In this document: piece by piece, positions 27,255 through 36,574 of the stretch
Layout: the number at the start of each line of letters is the position of its first letter
Numbering within the stretch: position 1 is the stretch's first letter
NCBI RefSeq assembly: GCF_030812315.1
Contig: NZ_JAUSSM010000001.1
Coordinates: forward strand, 620,001 to 684,000
Reading direction: 5' to 3'
From: Arthrobacter oryzae
GTDB lineage: Bacteria; Actinomycetota; Actinomycetes; Actinomycetales; Micrococcaceae
Length of the DNA stretch: 64,000 bases
Made by a program: the position numbers and the translations under genes
Notes under the pieces: model-generated
The model's input: the letters and a program-made list of their open reading frames with translations, nothing else
What the model was told of the DNA's origin: nothing
Databases searched by the model: none

Positions 27255-28769
27255 ATGACTACTCCTTCTGTGTCCAACGCCGTCTCCAGTCCTGCCGTCA
27301 CCCCCGAAACCCCGGTCCGGGTGCGCTTCTGCCCGTCGCCCACCGGAACCCCGCACGTGGGCCTGATCCGGACGGCGCTGTTCAACTGGGCCTACGCCCG
27401 GCACACCCAGGGAACGTTCGTCTTCCGCATCGAGGACACGGATGCCGCGCGCGACTCCGAGGAAAGCTACGAGCAGCTCCTTGAAGCCCTCAAGTGGCTC
27501 GGCATCTCCTGGGAAGAGGGCGTGGAAACGGGCGGCCCGCACGAGCCGTACCGCCAGTCACAGCGTCTTGACCTCTACAAGGACGTGGTGGCCAAGCTCC
27601 TGGACGCCGGCTACGCCTACGAGTGCTACTCCTCCCCGGACGAAGTGGAGGCGCGTCACCGCGCTGCCGGCCGCGACCCCAAGCTCGGCTACGACAACTT
27701 CGACCGCAGCCTCAGTGCCGAGCAGGTTGCCGCGTTCAAGGCCGAGGGCCGCGAACCCGTGCTCCGCGTCCGCATGCCTGACGAGGACGTCACGTTCACC
27801 GACATGGTCCGCGGCGAAATCACATTCAAGGCCGGCAGCATCCCGGACTACGTGATTGTCCGCGCTGACGGCTCCCCGCTGTACACCTTGGTGAACCCGG
27901 TTGATGACGCCCTGATGGGGATCACCCACGTGCTGCGCGGCGAAGACCTGCTCTCCTCCACTCCCCGCCAGGTGGTGCTTATCCGCGCCCTGATGGACAT
28001 CGGCGTCGCCAGCTACATGCCGGTGTTCGGCCACCTTCCCTACGTCATGGGTGAGGGCAACAAGAAGCTGTCCAAACGCGATCCCCAGTCCAACCTGTTC
28101 CTGCTCCGCGACCGCGGCTTTATCCCCGAGGGCCTGCTCAACTACCTCTCGCTGCTGGGCTGGAGCCTGTCCGCCGATGAGGACATTTTCACGGTCGAAC
28201 AGCTCATCGAAAACTTCGACGTCCACGACGTCCTGGCCAACCCGGCGCGCTTCGACATCAAGAAGGCCGAAGCGATCAACGGCACCCACATTCGGATGCT
28301 GGCAGCGGACGACTTCAGGGGCCGCCTGGTCCCGTACCTCCGCGCCGCAGACCTGGTGGGGGACACCCTGACCGCACGCGAGGAGGAGATCCTCGCTGAG
28401 GCCGCCCCCCTGATCCAGGAGCGGATTGCCCTGCTGGGCGAAGCGCCCGAGATGATTTCCTTCCTGTTCAAGAACGATGACGCCATCGACGTCGCGGACG
28501 ATGCCCGCAAGGGGCTGCCGGAAAACCTCACTGAGGTCCTGGACGCTGCGATTGCCGCCCTGGACGCCGTCACCGACTGGAACGCCGAGAACATCCAGGC
28601 TGTGCTGAAGCAGGCCCTCGTCGAGGACCTGGGGATCAAGCCGAGGCTGGCCTTCGGCCCCGTCCGCACGGCTATCTCCGGGCGGCGGATTTCCCCGCCG
28701 CTCTTTGAATCCATGGTCATCCTGGGCAAGGCCTCATCGCTGGCCCGCCTGCACGCTTTCCGCGGCTGA
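27255..28769 (+). CDS. gltX: Glutamyl-tRNA synthetase
   Basis: Charges tRNA-Glu (and, where glutaminyl-tRNA synthetase is absent, also tRNA-Gln). 504 residues. HIGH-type motif [19 protein letters not shown] near residue 30, [15 protein letters not shown] just after, and the KMSKS-type [17 protein letters not shown] near 275, then the helical anticodon-binding domain. The ATG is chosen over the longer frame because the latter starts in the promoter region. tRNA-Gln and tRNA-Glu genes lie 2.5 kb downstream. It overlaps the next gene by one base (TGATG). Confidence 0.98.
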   Translation: MTTPSVSNAVSSPAVTPETPVRVRFCPSPTGTPHVGLIRTALFNWAYARHTQGTFVFRIEDTDAARDSEESYEQLLEALKWLGISWEEGVETGGPHEPYRQSQRLDLYKDVVAKLLDAGYAYECYSSPDEVEARHRAAGRDPKLGYDNFDRSLSAEQVAAFKAEGREPVLRVRMPDEDVTFTDMVRGEITFKAGSIPDYVIVRADGSPLYTLVNPVDDALMGITHVLRGEDLLSSTPRQVVLIRALMDIGVASYMPVFGHLPYVMGEGNKKLSKRDPQSNLFLLRDRGFIPEGLLNYLSLLGWSLSADEDIFTVEQLIENFDVHDVLANPARFDIKKAEAINGTHIRMLAADDFRGRLVPYLRAADLVGDTLTAREEEILAEAAPLIQERIALLGEAPEMISFLFKNDDAIDVADDARKGLPENLTEVLDAAIAALDAVTDWNAENIQAVLKQALVEDLGIKPRLAFGPVRTAISGRRISPPLFESMVILGKASSLARLHAFRG

Positions 28770-29506
28770 TGACTGCCATGCGCGGTGACGGCGGCGGTGT
28801 CCTCCATACGGGTTTTGGCGTCATCCGGGGTGTCCTGTTCGATATTGACGACACCTTGGTGGACCTCGAATTCGCCATGACCACCGCGCTGCGTGACGTC
28901 AGCGAACACCTCCTGCCCGGCCTGGACCAGGCCGGGTGGGAGAAGTTCGGGCGGATCTTCACGCACGAGACCACACACTTCTATGACCGCTACCTTGCCG
29001 GCGAGCTGACCTTCAACGAGCAGCGGCTGCTCCGGGGCCGGGCCGCCCTGGGCCACTTCGGCGTGGAGCTCGAGGAAGGTGAGGAGTCCCATGCCTGGGT
29101 TACGTCGTACGCTGCCCTGCAGCACGGCTACGTCCGTGCGTTCGAGGACGTAGCCCCGCTCTTGGACGCCCTGGACGCTGCCGGGATTCCCTATGGGGCG
29201 GTGAGCAACAATGTCCATGACTACCAGCGGGTGAAGCTGGACACCGCGGGGCTGCAGCGCATCAGGGTTCTGGTGGGAACGGACACAGTGGGCGTGCCCA
29301 AGCCGGACCCGGCCATCTACCTTGAGGGGGTCCGCCTGCTGGGCAGCGGCGCCGCCGAGACGCTCTACGTGGGCGATAACCGGCTGCTTGATGCAGAGGG
29401 TTCGACGGCGGCGGGCCTGCTGGGCGTTTGGCTGAACCGCAGCGGTGAAACGGAGTCTGCGTTCGCCGGTCACCAGATAGGTTCACTGGCGGACCTGCTG
29501 GGGTAA
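28769..29506 (+). CDS. HAD superfamily hydrolase
   Basis: 245-residue phosphatase-like protein translationally coupled to gltX. Motif I is GVLFDIDDTLVDLE near residue 25, motif II the Ser of YGAVSNN near 145, motif III the Lys of VGVPKPDPAIYLEG, and motif IV GDNRLLDAEGSTAAGL. The alpha-helical cap (about 35-110) places it in HAD subfamily IA. Possible substrates include small phosphate esters; none can be chosen. Upstream in-frame alternatives for the start (ATG at 28769 or 28778) both fit the coupling. Confidence 0.88.
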   Translation: MTAMRGDGGGVLHTGFGVIRGVLFDIDDTLVDLEFAMTTALRDVSEHLLPGLDQAGWEKFGRIFTHETTHFYDRYLAGELTFNEQRLLRGRAALGHFGVELEEGEESHAWVTSYAALQHGYVRAFEDVAPLLDALDAAGIPYGAVSNNVHDYQRVKLDTAGLQRIRVLVGTDTVGVPKPDPAIYLEGVRLLGSGAAETLYVGDNRLLDAEGSTAAGLLGVWLNRSGETESAFAGHQIGSLADLLG

Positions 29507-29521
29507 ATACGTCGGCGGGCA

Positions 29522-30918
29522 TCACGCGGAAAACCCATTCGGCCGCCTGTTGCGCAAAGCCACAAAGGCTCCAACGGAGCCGAGTCCAAGCACACCCACC
29601 ATGCCGATGGCCGTTCCGGCGTCGGGCTGCCCCGCCATGTCCGACGGCGAGACGGCTGCGGCGCTCGAATGCAGCGTTTCCGTTCCCGCCGCCACCTTTG
29701 CGTTCCCCTCCTCGGGCCTGCCGGCCCCTGCGGCCAGCTGCGTCGAACCGGCGGCAAGCTTGGTGTTGCCCTGAAAGAGTTCGGAGGCTCCGGCGGCCAG
29801 GGCCTCGGACCCGCTCAGCAGCCCGGGGTTGGCAGGATCAGCCGGGTCGCCCTTGATGCCGGTGTTCAGTGCCACAGTCCCGGCGGCAAGCCGTGCGGAG
29901 CCCTCGGTCATGCCGGCCGCGGCCTTGAGCAGGCCCGGGCGTTCGGGGTTCCCGGGCACGCCGTCCATCCCGACCCTGATTTTGGCGGTGCCATCAGCCA
30001 GGAGCTGCGTGCCGAGGACAACCCCGGGGCTCGCCGGGTCCTGGCTGTTGAGCTTTCCGCTCAGGGTGGCGAAGCCGGCGGTCAGCTTTCCGGCGCCCGC
30101 CTTCAGCTCCCCGGTGCCGCCGTGGAGCCTCGAGGCGCCCGACTGGAGCTGGGCTGCTCCGGCGTCGATCTTGTGGGCTCCTGACGTGATTTTTGCAATC
30201 CTGTCTTTCACCACCGACAGCGGCACGAGCCCCTGGACCGGGTCTTCGGCGGCAGCCTGTAACAGGTCAAGGGCCTGGGCCAGGGCAGCAGTGCCCGTGC
30301 CCAGTTCCGGATTGCCGTTGGCCCCGCGGTAGCCCTTGAACTGATCTGTTCCGGCAGCGAGCTGGCCCGCGCCGGCGTCCAGTCGGCTTGCTCCGTCACT
30401 GAGCTGCGTGGCGCCGTCGCCAAGGTTGTTCTCCGCGGTGCCGGCCGGGGTGGGAGTCAGGGCCGTGGAGAGCTGCGCCGCTCCGGCGGCGAGTTTGCGG
30501 GCACCGTCATCAACTTTGTACACGCCGGGGGCGAGCCTGTTGTTGACGTCCGCTTGGATCCTGGCCGCTCCGGCCGCGAGTTTCTCGGCACCGGCCTGCA
30601 GCTGGTCCGCGCCGGGAGCGAGATTCTTGCTGATACCTGCATGGATCTTCGCTGCCCCTGCTGAGAGCTTTCCAGCCCCCGTGTCTGCCAGCGCGGCACC
30701 CGTGGAAAGTTCTCCGGCACCGTCTTTGACCTGGTCGGCACCGACGGAGGCCTTACCGGGGCCCCATCCTTGAGCCGAGCTGATCCGTCAGTAATGCGGC
30801 CGGTGACCACGGTGTAGAAACCCACTAGGGCAATCAGGAGCAAGGCAAGGACCGCTATGGCGATCTGCTGGGTGCGGGTGCGGGTGTTCAGGGGAGTAGT
30901 GGCACGACTCTGTGGCAC
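29522..30918 (-). pseudogene. Frameshifted Leu-x-x-Gly heptad repeat membrane protein
   Basis: The N-terminal part, from a GTG with GAGAGGAA upstream, has a transmembrane helix (IAIAVLALLLIALVGFYTVVTG) and begins LKDGA heptads. At GGGGCCCC (30758-30765) the frame breaks; one extra base there would join it to a long frame of LxxGA heptads (GAGKLSAGAAKI, GADQLQAGAEKL and so on) ending in a second transmembrane helix and Arg-rich tail (GMVGVLGLGSVGAFVALRNRR). Restored, it would be about 465 residues. The repeats match those of YhgE/Pip-type membrane proteins, but the flanking Pip domains are absent. True mutation, sequencing error in the G/C run, or slippage cannot be told apart. Confidence 0.75.
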
Positions 30919-31037
30919 GGGAGGTTCCTCTCGACAGTCCAGGCATGGGCGGATGTCCCCGGACGCCCCCGACCGTGACGCAGCTAACATCAGAAAACGG
31001 GCGTGAAACTGCCGGACGGGGAGGGCGGGGAGTAGTT

Positions 31038-31053
31038 GTTACTCAGTGGTAAC
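31038..31053. promoter_or_regulatory. Palindrome GTTACTCAGTGGTAAC
   Basis: Inverted repeat GTTAC-n6-GTAAC, 120 bp upstream of the frameshifted membrane gene. This form is common for TetR operators in front of such transporters; GlnR half-sites have similar spacing. The regulator is unknown and none is encoded beside it. Confidence 0.4.
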
Positions 31054-31168
31054 TTACCGAGCGTAAACTTGCCTAGCCCTGAATTGCAAGGAATTTTTCG
31101 GGCGCCACCTCTGAGTGCCGCTGTTTCCACCGTTCCACCGCGACGCTGGATGGTCCGCGGGCCCCGAT

Positions 31169-31197
31169 TTGTGCCAGCCAAAACTCTCGGGTAAAGT
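31169..31197 (+). promoter_or_regulatory. Candidate promoter for tRNA-Gln/tRNA-Glu
   Basis: TTGTGC (31169-31174), 17-nt spacer, TAAAGT (31192-31197). The transcript would begin about 60 nt before tRNA-Gln. Confidence 0.35.
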
Positions 31198-31262
31198 AAT
31201 TACTCGTGCTGAGGCGCTCGGAGCGAAGGTTTAGACCTGAATATCCGGCCCGAAAGTGCCAT

Positions 31263-31334
31263 TGGGATATGGTGTAATTGGCAACACTACGGTTTCTGGT
31301 ACCGTCATTCTAGGTTCGAGTCCTGGTATCCCAG
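31263..31334 (+). tRNA. tRNA-Gln (anticodon CUG)
   Basis: 72-nt tRNA: acceptor TGGGATA with TATCCCA and discriminator G, D-arm with TGTAATTGGCAACA, anticodon arm ACGGT-TTCTGGT-ACCGT giving CTG, and T-arm TAGGTTCGAGTCCTG. The U1-A72 end is typical of tRNA-Gln. Confidence 0.95.
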
Positions 31335-31462
31335 CTCTGAATAAGCTGCACTACGGTGCGGCGAATCAGGGGTTTCAGAACGGTATATTCGATTTGAAAC
31401 ACTGGCTCGGTGTATGAAACAATCACTGAGCCTGATGGCAGAAATGTCATCCGGAAGTACGC

Positions 31463-31535
31463 GGCCCCATCGTATAGCGGCCTAGTACGCTGCCCTCTCA
31501 CGGCGGTAACGCGGGTTCGAATCCCGCTGGGGTCA
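31463..31535 (+). tRNA. tRNA-Glu (anticodon CUC)
   Basis: 73-nt tRNA: acceptor GGCCCCA with TGGGGTC and discriminator A, anticodon arm CTGCC-CTCTCAC-GGCGG giving CTC, T-arm GCGGGTTCGAATCCCGC. CCA is encoded at 31536-31538, unlike the other three tRNAs here. Confidence 0.95.
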
Positions 31536-31541
31536 CCATTG

Positions 31542-31580
31542 AAACGGTCCCGGGCAACAGCCCGGGGCCGTTTTGTTTTG
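31542..31580 (+). terminator. Terminator after tRNA-Glu
   Basis: AAACGGTCCCGGGC pairs with GCCCGGGGCCGTTT around a short loop, followed by TGTTTTG. Confidence 0.88.
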
Positions 31581-31717
31581 CTTCCCGGATACTTTCCATG
31601 CGATTCCCCGCCGAACGGTCGTTTCCCCTGGAACCGCAACGGGGAGATGACCGCCGGGCGGGGATTTCCTAGCGGGATGCACGCGCCGGACGGTAACCGA
31701 ACTGGCATGATGAAGCT

Positions 31718-33496
31718 GTGACGTCCCCATCTGAGAGTCCGCCCCCGCGCGCTGCCGCTCCGAACTCACGGGCTGCTGCTGCCGTGGAACTGCTCGAAGC
31801 TGTCCGCGGAGACCTCGGCGCGGCCGTGTTGCCCCTCGCACTGCCGGGCGCGGACGCCGCCCGCCTTGATATCAGGAACGCCCTCTCGCAGCTCGATGAT
31901 TACATCCTCCCGCGATTCCGCAGCCTGGACGCTCCACTGCTGGCCGTGGTGGGAGGATCCACCGGTGCCGGGAAGTCGACCCTCGTCAACGCCCTTGTGG
32001 GCCACCCCGTCACGAGGGCCGGTGCCATTCGTCCAACCACCCGGCAGCCGATCCTGCTGCACAACCCGGCCGATTCGGACTGGTTTGAAAACCAGCGCGT
32101 GCTGCCGAGCCTCAGCCGTATCAGGGGTGTCGTGGTGGATGCGCCGGTTCCAGCCAACCGCGCCGGGGCCGCACCGGATGCCGCCCCGGTATCGTCCCTG
32201 GTGCTCGTGGGGCATCCGGCGGTGCCGGAAGGAATAGCGCTGCTGGATGCTCCGGACGTCGACTCCGTGTCGGATGACAACCGCAAGCTTGCAGGGCAGT
32301 TGCTCGCCGCTGCCGATCTCTGGGTATTCGTGACGACAGCCAACCGCTACGCTGACGCCGTCCCCTGGAAGCTGCTCCTCGACGCCGCGGCCAGGGACAT
32401 CCTGGTTGCAGTAGTGCTGGACCGTGTGCCCACTGCCGCAGAGGCGGAGGTAAGCACGGACCTGCGGGCGATGCTGCAGCAGGAAGGCCTCGGCGCAGCA
32501 CGGCTGTTCATTGTCCGGGAGGTTGCCCTCGATCGCCTCGGAATGCTGCCAGCCGAAGCTGTGGAACCCCTGGGGCGGTGGTTGCGCGAACTGGCGGCCG
32601 ATGCGGCGGGGCGGGCCGAGATTGCCCGCCGGACGCTGAACGGCACCGTGCGCACGCTCAGCGGACGCGTCACGGCCCTCGCCCGGGCCTCGCGGGAGCA
32701 GCAGCGGGCGGCGGAAGTGCTGGCCAAGGATGCACGCAATGCTTATCAGGATGCTGTGGCACGGATTCTGGAGGCCACGCGGGACGGTGCCCTCCTGCGC
32801 GGCGAAGTCCTGGCCAGGTGGCAGGACTTCGTGGGCACCGGGGAATTCTTCCGCGTCCTGGAACAAAACATCGGGCGCATGCGGGACCGCGTCGGTGCGT
32901 TCTTCCGCGGAGAGCCCGCCCCGGCGGTAAAAGTCGAGACAGCGATCGAAACCGGGCTGCAGGCCGTCATCCTGGACGAAGCCGCCAATGCGGCCGAAGA
33001 CGCAGACCAGCGCTGGCGCTCGGACCCTGCGGGCAGGCAGCTGCTGGGCGCCGACGATCTTTCCGGCACCAGCGCCGGCTTCCCGGACAGGGTCGCGGCA
33101 GAAATCCGGGCGTGGCAGGAAGGCCTGATGGAACTCATCCGCACCGAAGGCCAGGGCAAGCGCACCCAGGCCAGATGGCTTTCCTTCGGGGTCAACGGGC
33201 TCGGTGCCGCCCTTATGATTGTCGTTTTCTCCATGACTGCCGGACTCACCGGCCTCGAAGTCGGTGTGGCAGGCGGTACCGCCATCGTCGGCCAAAGGCT
33301 CCTGGAGGCCGTCTTCGGCGAGGATGCCGTACGGCGCCTCGCGCGGACTGCCCGCGAGGACCTGAACGCGCGGTGCCAGAATCTGCTGCAGGAAGAACAA
33401 CAGCGCTTCCTCGAACGGCTGGACTTCACCACCGTGTCACCGGACGTGCTGGCAGGCCATGCCCGCGCCCTTCAGCGGCTGGCGGAGTCCGCGTGA
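31718..33496 (+). CDS. Dynamin-like membrane GTPase (first of a pair)
   Basis: 592 residues from a GTG. The G1/Walker A motif is VVGGSTGAGKSTLVNALVG near residue 85, the switch Thr region RPTTRQPIL follows, the G3 region reads LLDAPDVDSVSDDN (P-D where classic GTPases have x-G), and VVLDRVP stands at the G4 position without NKxD. A long helical part (about 330-490) follows, then a hydrophobic hairpin (LGAALMIVVFSMTAGLTGLEVGVAGGTAIVG) and a terminal helix. The G domain, stalk and membrane paddle fit bacterial dynamin-like proteins, which remodel or bridge membranes. It overlaps the second GTPase gene, so the two are probably made together and may form a hetero-complex. Confidence 0.8.
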   Translation: MTSPSESPPPRAAAPNSRAAAAVELLEAVRGDLGAAVLPLALPGADAARLDIRNALSQLDDYILPRFRSLDAPLLAVVGGSTGAGKSTLVNALVGHPVTRAGAIRPTTRQPILLHNPADSDWFENQRVLPSLSRIRGVVVDAPVPANRAGAAPDAAPVSSLVLVGHPAVPEGIALLDAPDVDSVSDDNRKLAGQLLAAADLWVFVTTANRYADAVPWKLLLDAAARDILVAVVLDRVPTAAEAEVSTDLRAMLQQEGLGAARLFIVREVALDRLGMLPAEAVEPLGRWLRELAADAAGRAEIARRTLNGTVRTLSGRVTALARASREQQRAAEVLAKDARNAYQDAVARILEATRDGALLRGEVLARWQDFVGTGEFFRVLEQNIGRMRDRVGAFFRGEPAPAVKVETAIETGLQAVILDEAANAAEDADQRWRSDPAGRQLLGADDLSGTSAGFPDRVAAEIRAWQEGLMELIRTEGQGKRTQARWLSFGVNGLGAALMIVVFSMTAGLTGLEVGVAGGTAIVGQRLLEAVFGEDAVRRLARTAREDLNARCQNLLQEEQQRFLERLDFTTVSPDVLAGHARALQRLAESA

Positions 33497-35112
33497 GCAG
33501 GCACAGCGGGACCAGGGAAGCCTCCCGGCTCCACAGCCGGCTGGAAGCCCTGAACGACGCGCGGGAGCTTGCCGGCGGAGTGCTTCCCGAGGAGTCGCTG
33601 GATGACGTGCTGCAGGTCCTGGAGCGCGCCAGTACGCGCCGATCGCTGTCCGCGGACCATACTGTGGTGGGATTCTTCGGCGCCACGGGCAGCGGCAAGT
33701 CCTCGCTCTTCAATGCGGTCAGCGGCGCTGACATCGCGACGGCGGCAGCCCGCCGTCCCACGACCTCTGAACCGTTGGCAGGCGTCTGGGGAGCAGCGGG
33801 GAGCGAACCTCTCCTGGACTGGCTCGGGGTCGACAAGCGGCACCATTCCGCCGCGGTGCCGGGATTCGCCGATGAAGCCACCGGCCTGATCCTGCTCGAC
33901 CTGCCGGACTTTGACTCAACCAAGGCCGCCAACCGGGAGATTGTCCAGCGGATGGTGGGGCTGGTCGACGTACTCGTGTGGGTGCTGGACCCGCAGAAAT
34001 ATGCGGACGCAGCAGTGCACAACGATTTCCTGGCGCCGCTCGCCTCGCATGGTGCGGTAACCCTGGTGGTCCTCAACCAGATCGACCTACTTCCGCCGCC
34101 GGACATTGAGCCCGTGCTGGAATCGCTCAAAGCCATTCTTGCCCGGGACGGGCTGGGTAAAGTGCAGGTCCTGGGCGCCTCCGCCCTGACCGGGACCGGC
34201 GTAGACAGAGTCCGTGCGGCCATCCGGCACGTGGCGGTGCAACGGCAGGCGTTGTCCCAGCGGCTGGCGGCGGATGTTTCCGCGGCGTCGGCTCAGCTCG
34301 CGGCAGCCTCCGGAGCGGGGGAAGCGGCAGGAGCCAGGTCCGGCACCCGATCCCGCCTCGCTGAAGAGCTGGCGGCGGCCGCCAACGTCCCGCTCGTGGT
34401 CGATGCCGTGTCGCGGTCCTACCGGCACGAATCCACGCGGCGCACCGGCTGGCCCCTGACCCGCTGGCTGATCCGGTTCCGCCCGGACCCGCTGCGGCGG
34501 CTGAACCTGCGCCGTGAAGGTGCCAGCGCCGAGGTCAACAGGACATCGCTGCCGCCGGCGGGAGCACCGGAACGCGCCAGGACGGATGCGGCCGTGCGGG
34601 ACTTCGCAGACGCGGCCAGCGCCGGGGCCCCCGGGCCCTGGCGTGCGGCCATCCGTGGCGCCGCGCGCGAAGGACGGGACCGGTTGCCGGACGCGCTGGA
34701 CCAGGCCATTGCCGGCACCGAGCTCCTGGCCGGACGCAAATCGTGGTGGTGGGGTGTTTTCAACGTAGTCCAGTGGCTGGCCCTTCTGGCAGCCCTTGGC
34801 GGACTGGCCTGGCTGGGCGCCCTTGCGGGCCTCGGCTATCTCCAGCTGCCGGTTCCGGAAGTGCCCAGGGTGGAGGGGTGGCCCGTTCCCACCCTGATGA
34901 TTGCCGGGGGAGTGGTGCTCGGCATTGTCCTGGCCATCGCCGCGAAATTCATCGCCGCCGCGGCTGCCGGACTGCGGGCGGCCGCGGCCCGGAAGAAGCT
35001 GAATGCCGCCGTGGCCGCCGTGGCGGAGAGGCTCGTGGTCGAACCGGTGGAAGTCGAGGTCAGCAGGCTGAAGTCCTTCAACGCTGCCCTGAAGTCCGCG
35101 GCACGCGACTAA
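33493..35112 (+). CDS. Dynamin-like membrane GTPase (second of a pair)
   Basis: 539 residues from a GTG that overlaps the previous stop (GTGA). G1 is VVGFFGATGSGKSSLFNAVSG near residue 60, the switch region RRPTTSEPLAG, G3 LLDLPDFDSTKAAN, and G4 is present as VLNQIDLLPPPD. A helical region follows, then two transmembrane helices (VVQWLALLAALGGLAWLGALAGLGYL and PTLMIAGGVVLGIVLAIAAKFIAAAAAG) near residues 420-495 and a basic amphipathic tail. This resembles DynA/DynB-type pairs known in Streptomyces septation by layout only; orthology is not shown. Confidence 0.82.
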   Translation: MSRHSGTREASRLHSRLEALNDARELAGGVLPEESLDDVLQVLERASTRRSLSADHTVVGFFGATGSGKSSLFNAVSGADIATAAARRPTTSEPLAGVWGAAGSEPLLDWLGVDKRHHSAAVPGFADEATGLILLDLPDFDSTKAANREIVQRMVGLVDVLVWVLDPQKYADAAVHNDFLAPLASHGAVTLVVLNQIDLLPPPDIEPVLESLKAILARDGLGKVQVLGASALTGTGVDRVRAAIRHVAVQRQALSQRLAADVSAASAQLAAASGAGEAAGARSGTRSRLAEELAAAANVPLVVDAVSRSYRHESTRRTGWPLTRWLIRFRPDPLRRLNLRREGASAEVNRTSLPPAGAPERARTDAAVRDFADAASAGAPGPWRAAIRGAAREGRDRLPDALDQAIAGTELLAGRKSWWWGVFNVVQWLALLAALGGLAWLGALAGLGYLQLPVPEVPRVEGWPVPTLMIAGGVVLGIVLAIAAKFIAAAAAGLRAAAARKKLNAAVAAVAERLVVEPVEVEVSRLKSFNAALKSAARD

Positions 35113-35126
35113 CGTTCCTGCCGCGA

Positions 35127-35672
35127 CTAACCGTTCTTCAGGGCTGCCGTAGCGTCGCGCACCTTGATCATGGTGCGGAGGTTGCGTGTGGTGGTGCTGG
35201 ATTTGTAGCGGGCCTTGGATGACAGCTTGCTGAACGGGCTGTCCAGGGTGCCGCCGGCGGGTGCAAGCCAGGCCATGGCCTCCGGACCCAGGCGGTGCTG
35301 CCGGTTGCCGTCCAGCCCTGCGCCTGCCTCGAATAGTTCGTCCAGCATGGCCTTGTCCGAACTGAGCGTGATGTAGGTGTGGGTTGCCTTGTCCTCGGCC
35401 GGGTAGGGGCACGCCTCGACGATCGCGGCAACCCTGTCGGCGGTGAGCACCACTACCCAGGCGTCATAGCCGAAGGCTTCACGGAGGCAGGCTTCGACGT
35501 CCTTCTTGACCGCTGCCGCACCGAGATTGCTGGCAAATGCCACGTTGCCGCTTGCCAGGAGCGTCTTCACTCCGGTGAAGCCGCGCGACCCGAGGGCGTC
35601 TTTGAGGTCCGCCATTTTGATGTTGATGCCGCCCACATTGATGCCGCGGAGGAATACCGCATAGCTATTCAT
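35127..35672 (-). CDS. DUF1697 family protein
   Basis: 181 residues. The start MNSYAVFLRGINVGGINIKMADLKDALGSRGFTGVKTLLASGNVAF is the hallmark of DUF1697 proteins, a small ferredoxin-like alpha/beta family whose function is not known. ATG at 35672 is preferred to the GTG two codons upstream, because TAGGCT lies 6 nt before the ATG (leaderless pattern). It converges on the GTPase pair; the gap is 14 bp. Confidence 0.88.
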   Translation of the reverse strand: MNSYAVFLRGINVGGINIKMADLKDALGSRGFTGVKTLLASGNVAFASNLGAAAVKKDVEACLREAFGYDAWVVVLTADRVAAIVEACPYPAEDKATHTYITLSSDKAMLDELFEAGAGLDGNRQHRLGPEAMAWLAPAGGTLDSPFSKLSSKARYKSSTTTRNLRTMIKVRDATAALKNG

Positions 35673-35678
35673 GGGCAC

Positions 35679-35684
35679 AGCCTA
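35679..35684 (-). promoter_or_regulatory. -10 box of the DUF1697 gene (leaderless start)
   Basis: Minus-strand TAGGCT, 6 nt before the ATG at 35672; no ribosome site. Confidence 0.4.
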
Positions 35685-35742
35685 ATGCCCGTGAGCGGGC
35701 AGGGAGCGCCGGGCAAGCCGCGTCAGCAGGATGTCCGCCGGG

Positions 35743-36462
35743 TCAGTCGTTGTTCTTGCGGAGAGCCTCGGTGAGGACGCGGGCGGCATTGCAGACGACC
35801 TCGGCGTGCAGGCGGCCCGGCTGGCGCGTCAGGCGCTCGATCGGACCGGAAATTGAGACAGCGGCAATCACCCGTCCGGACGGACCCCGGACAGGCGCCG
35901 ACACGGAGGCGACCCCCGGCTCGCGTTCGCCGAGGCTCTGGCCCCAGCCCCGCCGTCGTACACCCGCCAGGACCGTCGGCGTGAAGCGGGCCGCCTGCAG
36001 TCCCTCGAGAAGCCGGTCGTGGTCCTCCCAGGCCAGCAGCACCTGGGCGGCAGAGCCGGCCTTCATGGAAAGCTGCGTACCCACGGGGATGGTGTCCCGG
36101 AGGCCGATGGGGCGTTCTGCCGACGCTACGCATACGCGCCAGTCACCCTGCCGGCGGAAGATCTGCGCGCTTTCGCCGGTGGCGTCGCGCAGCTGCATGA
36201 GGACCGGCCCCGCGGACGCGATCAGCCGGTCCTCGCCGGCGGCGGACGCAAGCTCCACCAGGCGGCTGCCCAGCACGAATCGCCCCTGGATGTCGCGGCT
36301 GACAAGCCGGTGGTGAACCAGGGCCAGGGCAAGCCTGTGAACAGTCGGCCGCGCCAGTCCGGTGGCAGCCACCAGCTGCGCCAGAGTGGTGGGACCGGCC
36401 TCAAGCGCGTCCAGCACATGGGCCGCTTTATCGATGACACCGACTCCACTAGAATTGTCCAT
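35743..36462 (-). CDS. ndgR: IclR family regulator, NdgR type
   Basis: 239 residues. N-terminal winged helix: MDNSSGVGVIDKAAHVLDALEAGPTTLAQLVAATGLARPTVHRLALALVHH, then a wing and the IclR effector domain (about 80-235). The conserved start and the position divergent from leuCD are those of NdgR of Streptomyces, which controls leuCD and other amino acid genes. The start at 36462 is preferred over an ATG seven codons upstream because family members begin MDNSSGVG. A palindrome in the shared promoter region (36478-36492) and its copy before ilvD suggest it regulates both. Identity as NdgR rests on synteny and sequence likeness. Confidence 0.88.
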   Translation of the reverse strand: MDNSSGVGVIDKAAHVLDALEAGPTTLAQLVAATGLARPTVHRLALALVHHRLVSRDIQGRFVLGSRLVELASAAGEDRLIASAGPVLMQLRDATGESAQIFRRQGDWRVCVASAERPIGLRDTIPVGTQLSMKAGSAAQVLLAWEDHDRLLEGLQAARFTPTVLAGVRRRGWGQSLGEREPGVASVSAPVRGPSGRVIAAVSISGPIERLTRQPGRLHAEVVCNAARVLTEALRKNND

Positions 36463-36477
36463 GTAATGATATTGCCG

Positions 36478-36492
36478 TCTCATTATCTGAGA
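36478..36492. promoter_or_regulatory. Palindrome TCTCATTATCTGAGA in the ndgR-leuC divergent promoter
   Basis: Inverted repeat TCTCA-n5-TGAGA, 16 bp upstream of the ndgR-like start and 83 bp upstream of leuC. It matches the palindrome before ilvD in both half-sites and spacing, so autoregulation and leuCD control by the IclR protein are probable. Confidence 0.6.
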
Positions 36493-36574
36493 TGCAAATC
36501 ATTTGGCTGGCGTATTACGCGGGCGTGCTGGTTCAGTGGATATAAACAGCCAACAGCAGTGAAGGGAGATGGCC

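Larger units (their letters stand above)
30919..31262. other. Intergenic region before tRNA-Gln
   Basis: Contains a palindrome at 31038-31053 upstream of the repeat-protein gene and a candidate tRNA promoter at 31169-31197. No coding frame is supported. Confidence 0.7.

Noticed and set aside
28142..29473. 443-codon frame antisense to gltX and the HAD gene
   Set aside because: Opposite two firmly identified genes and without a start signal or recognisable domain.
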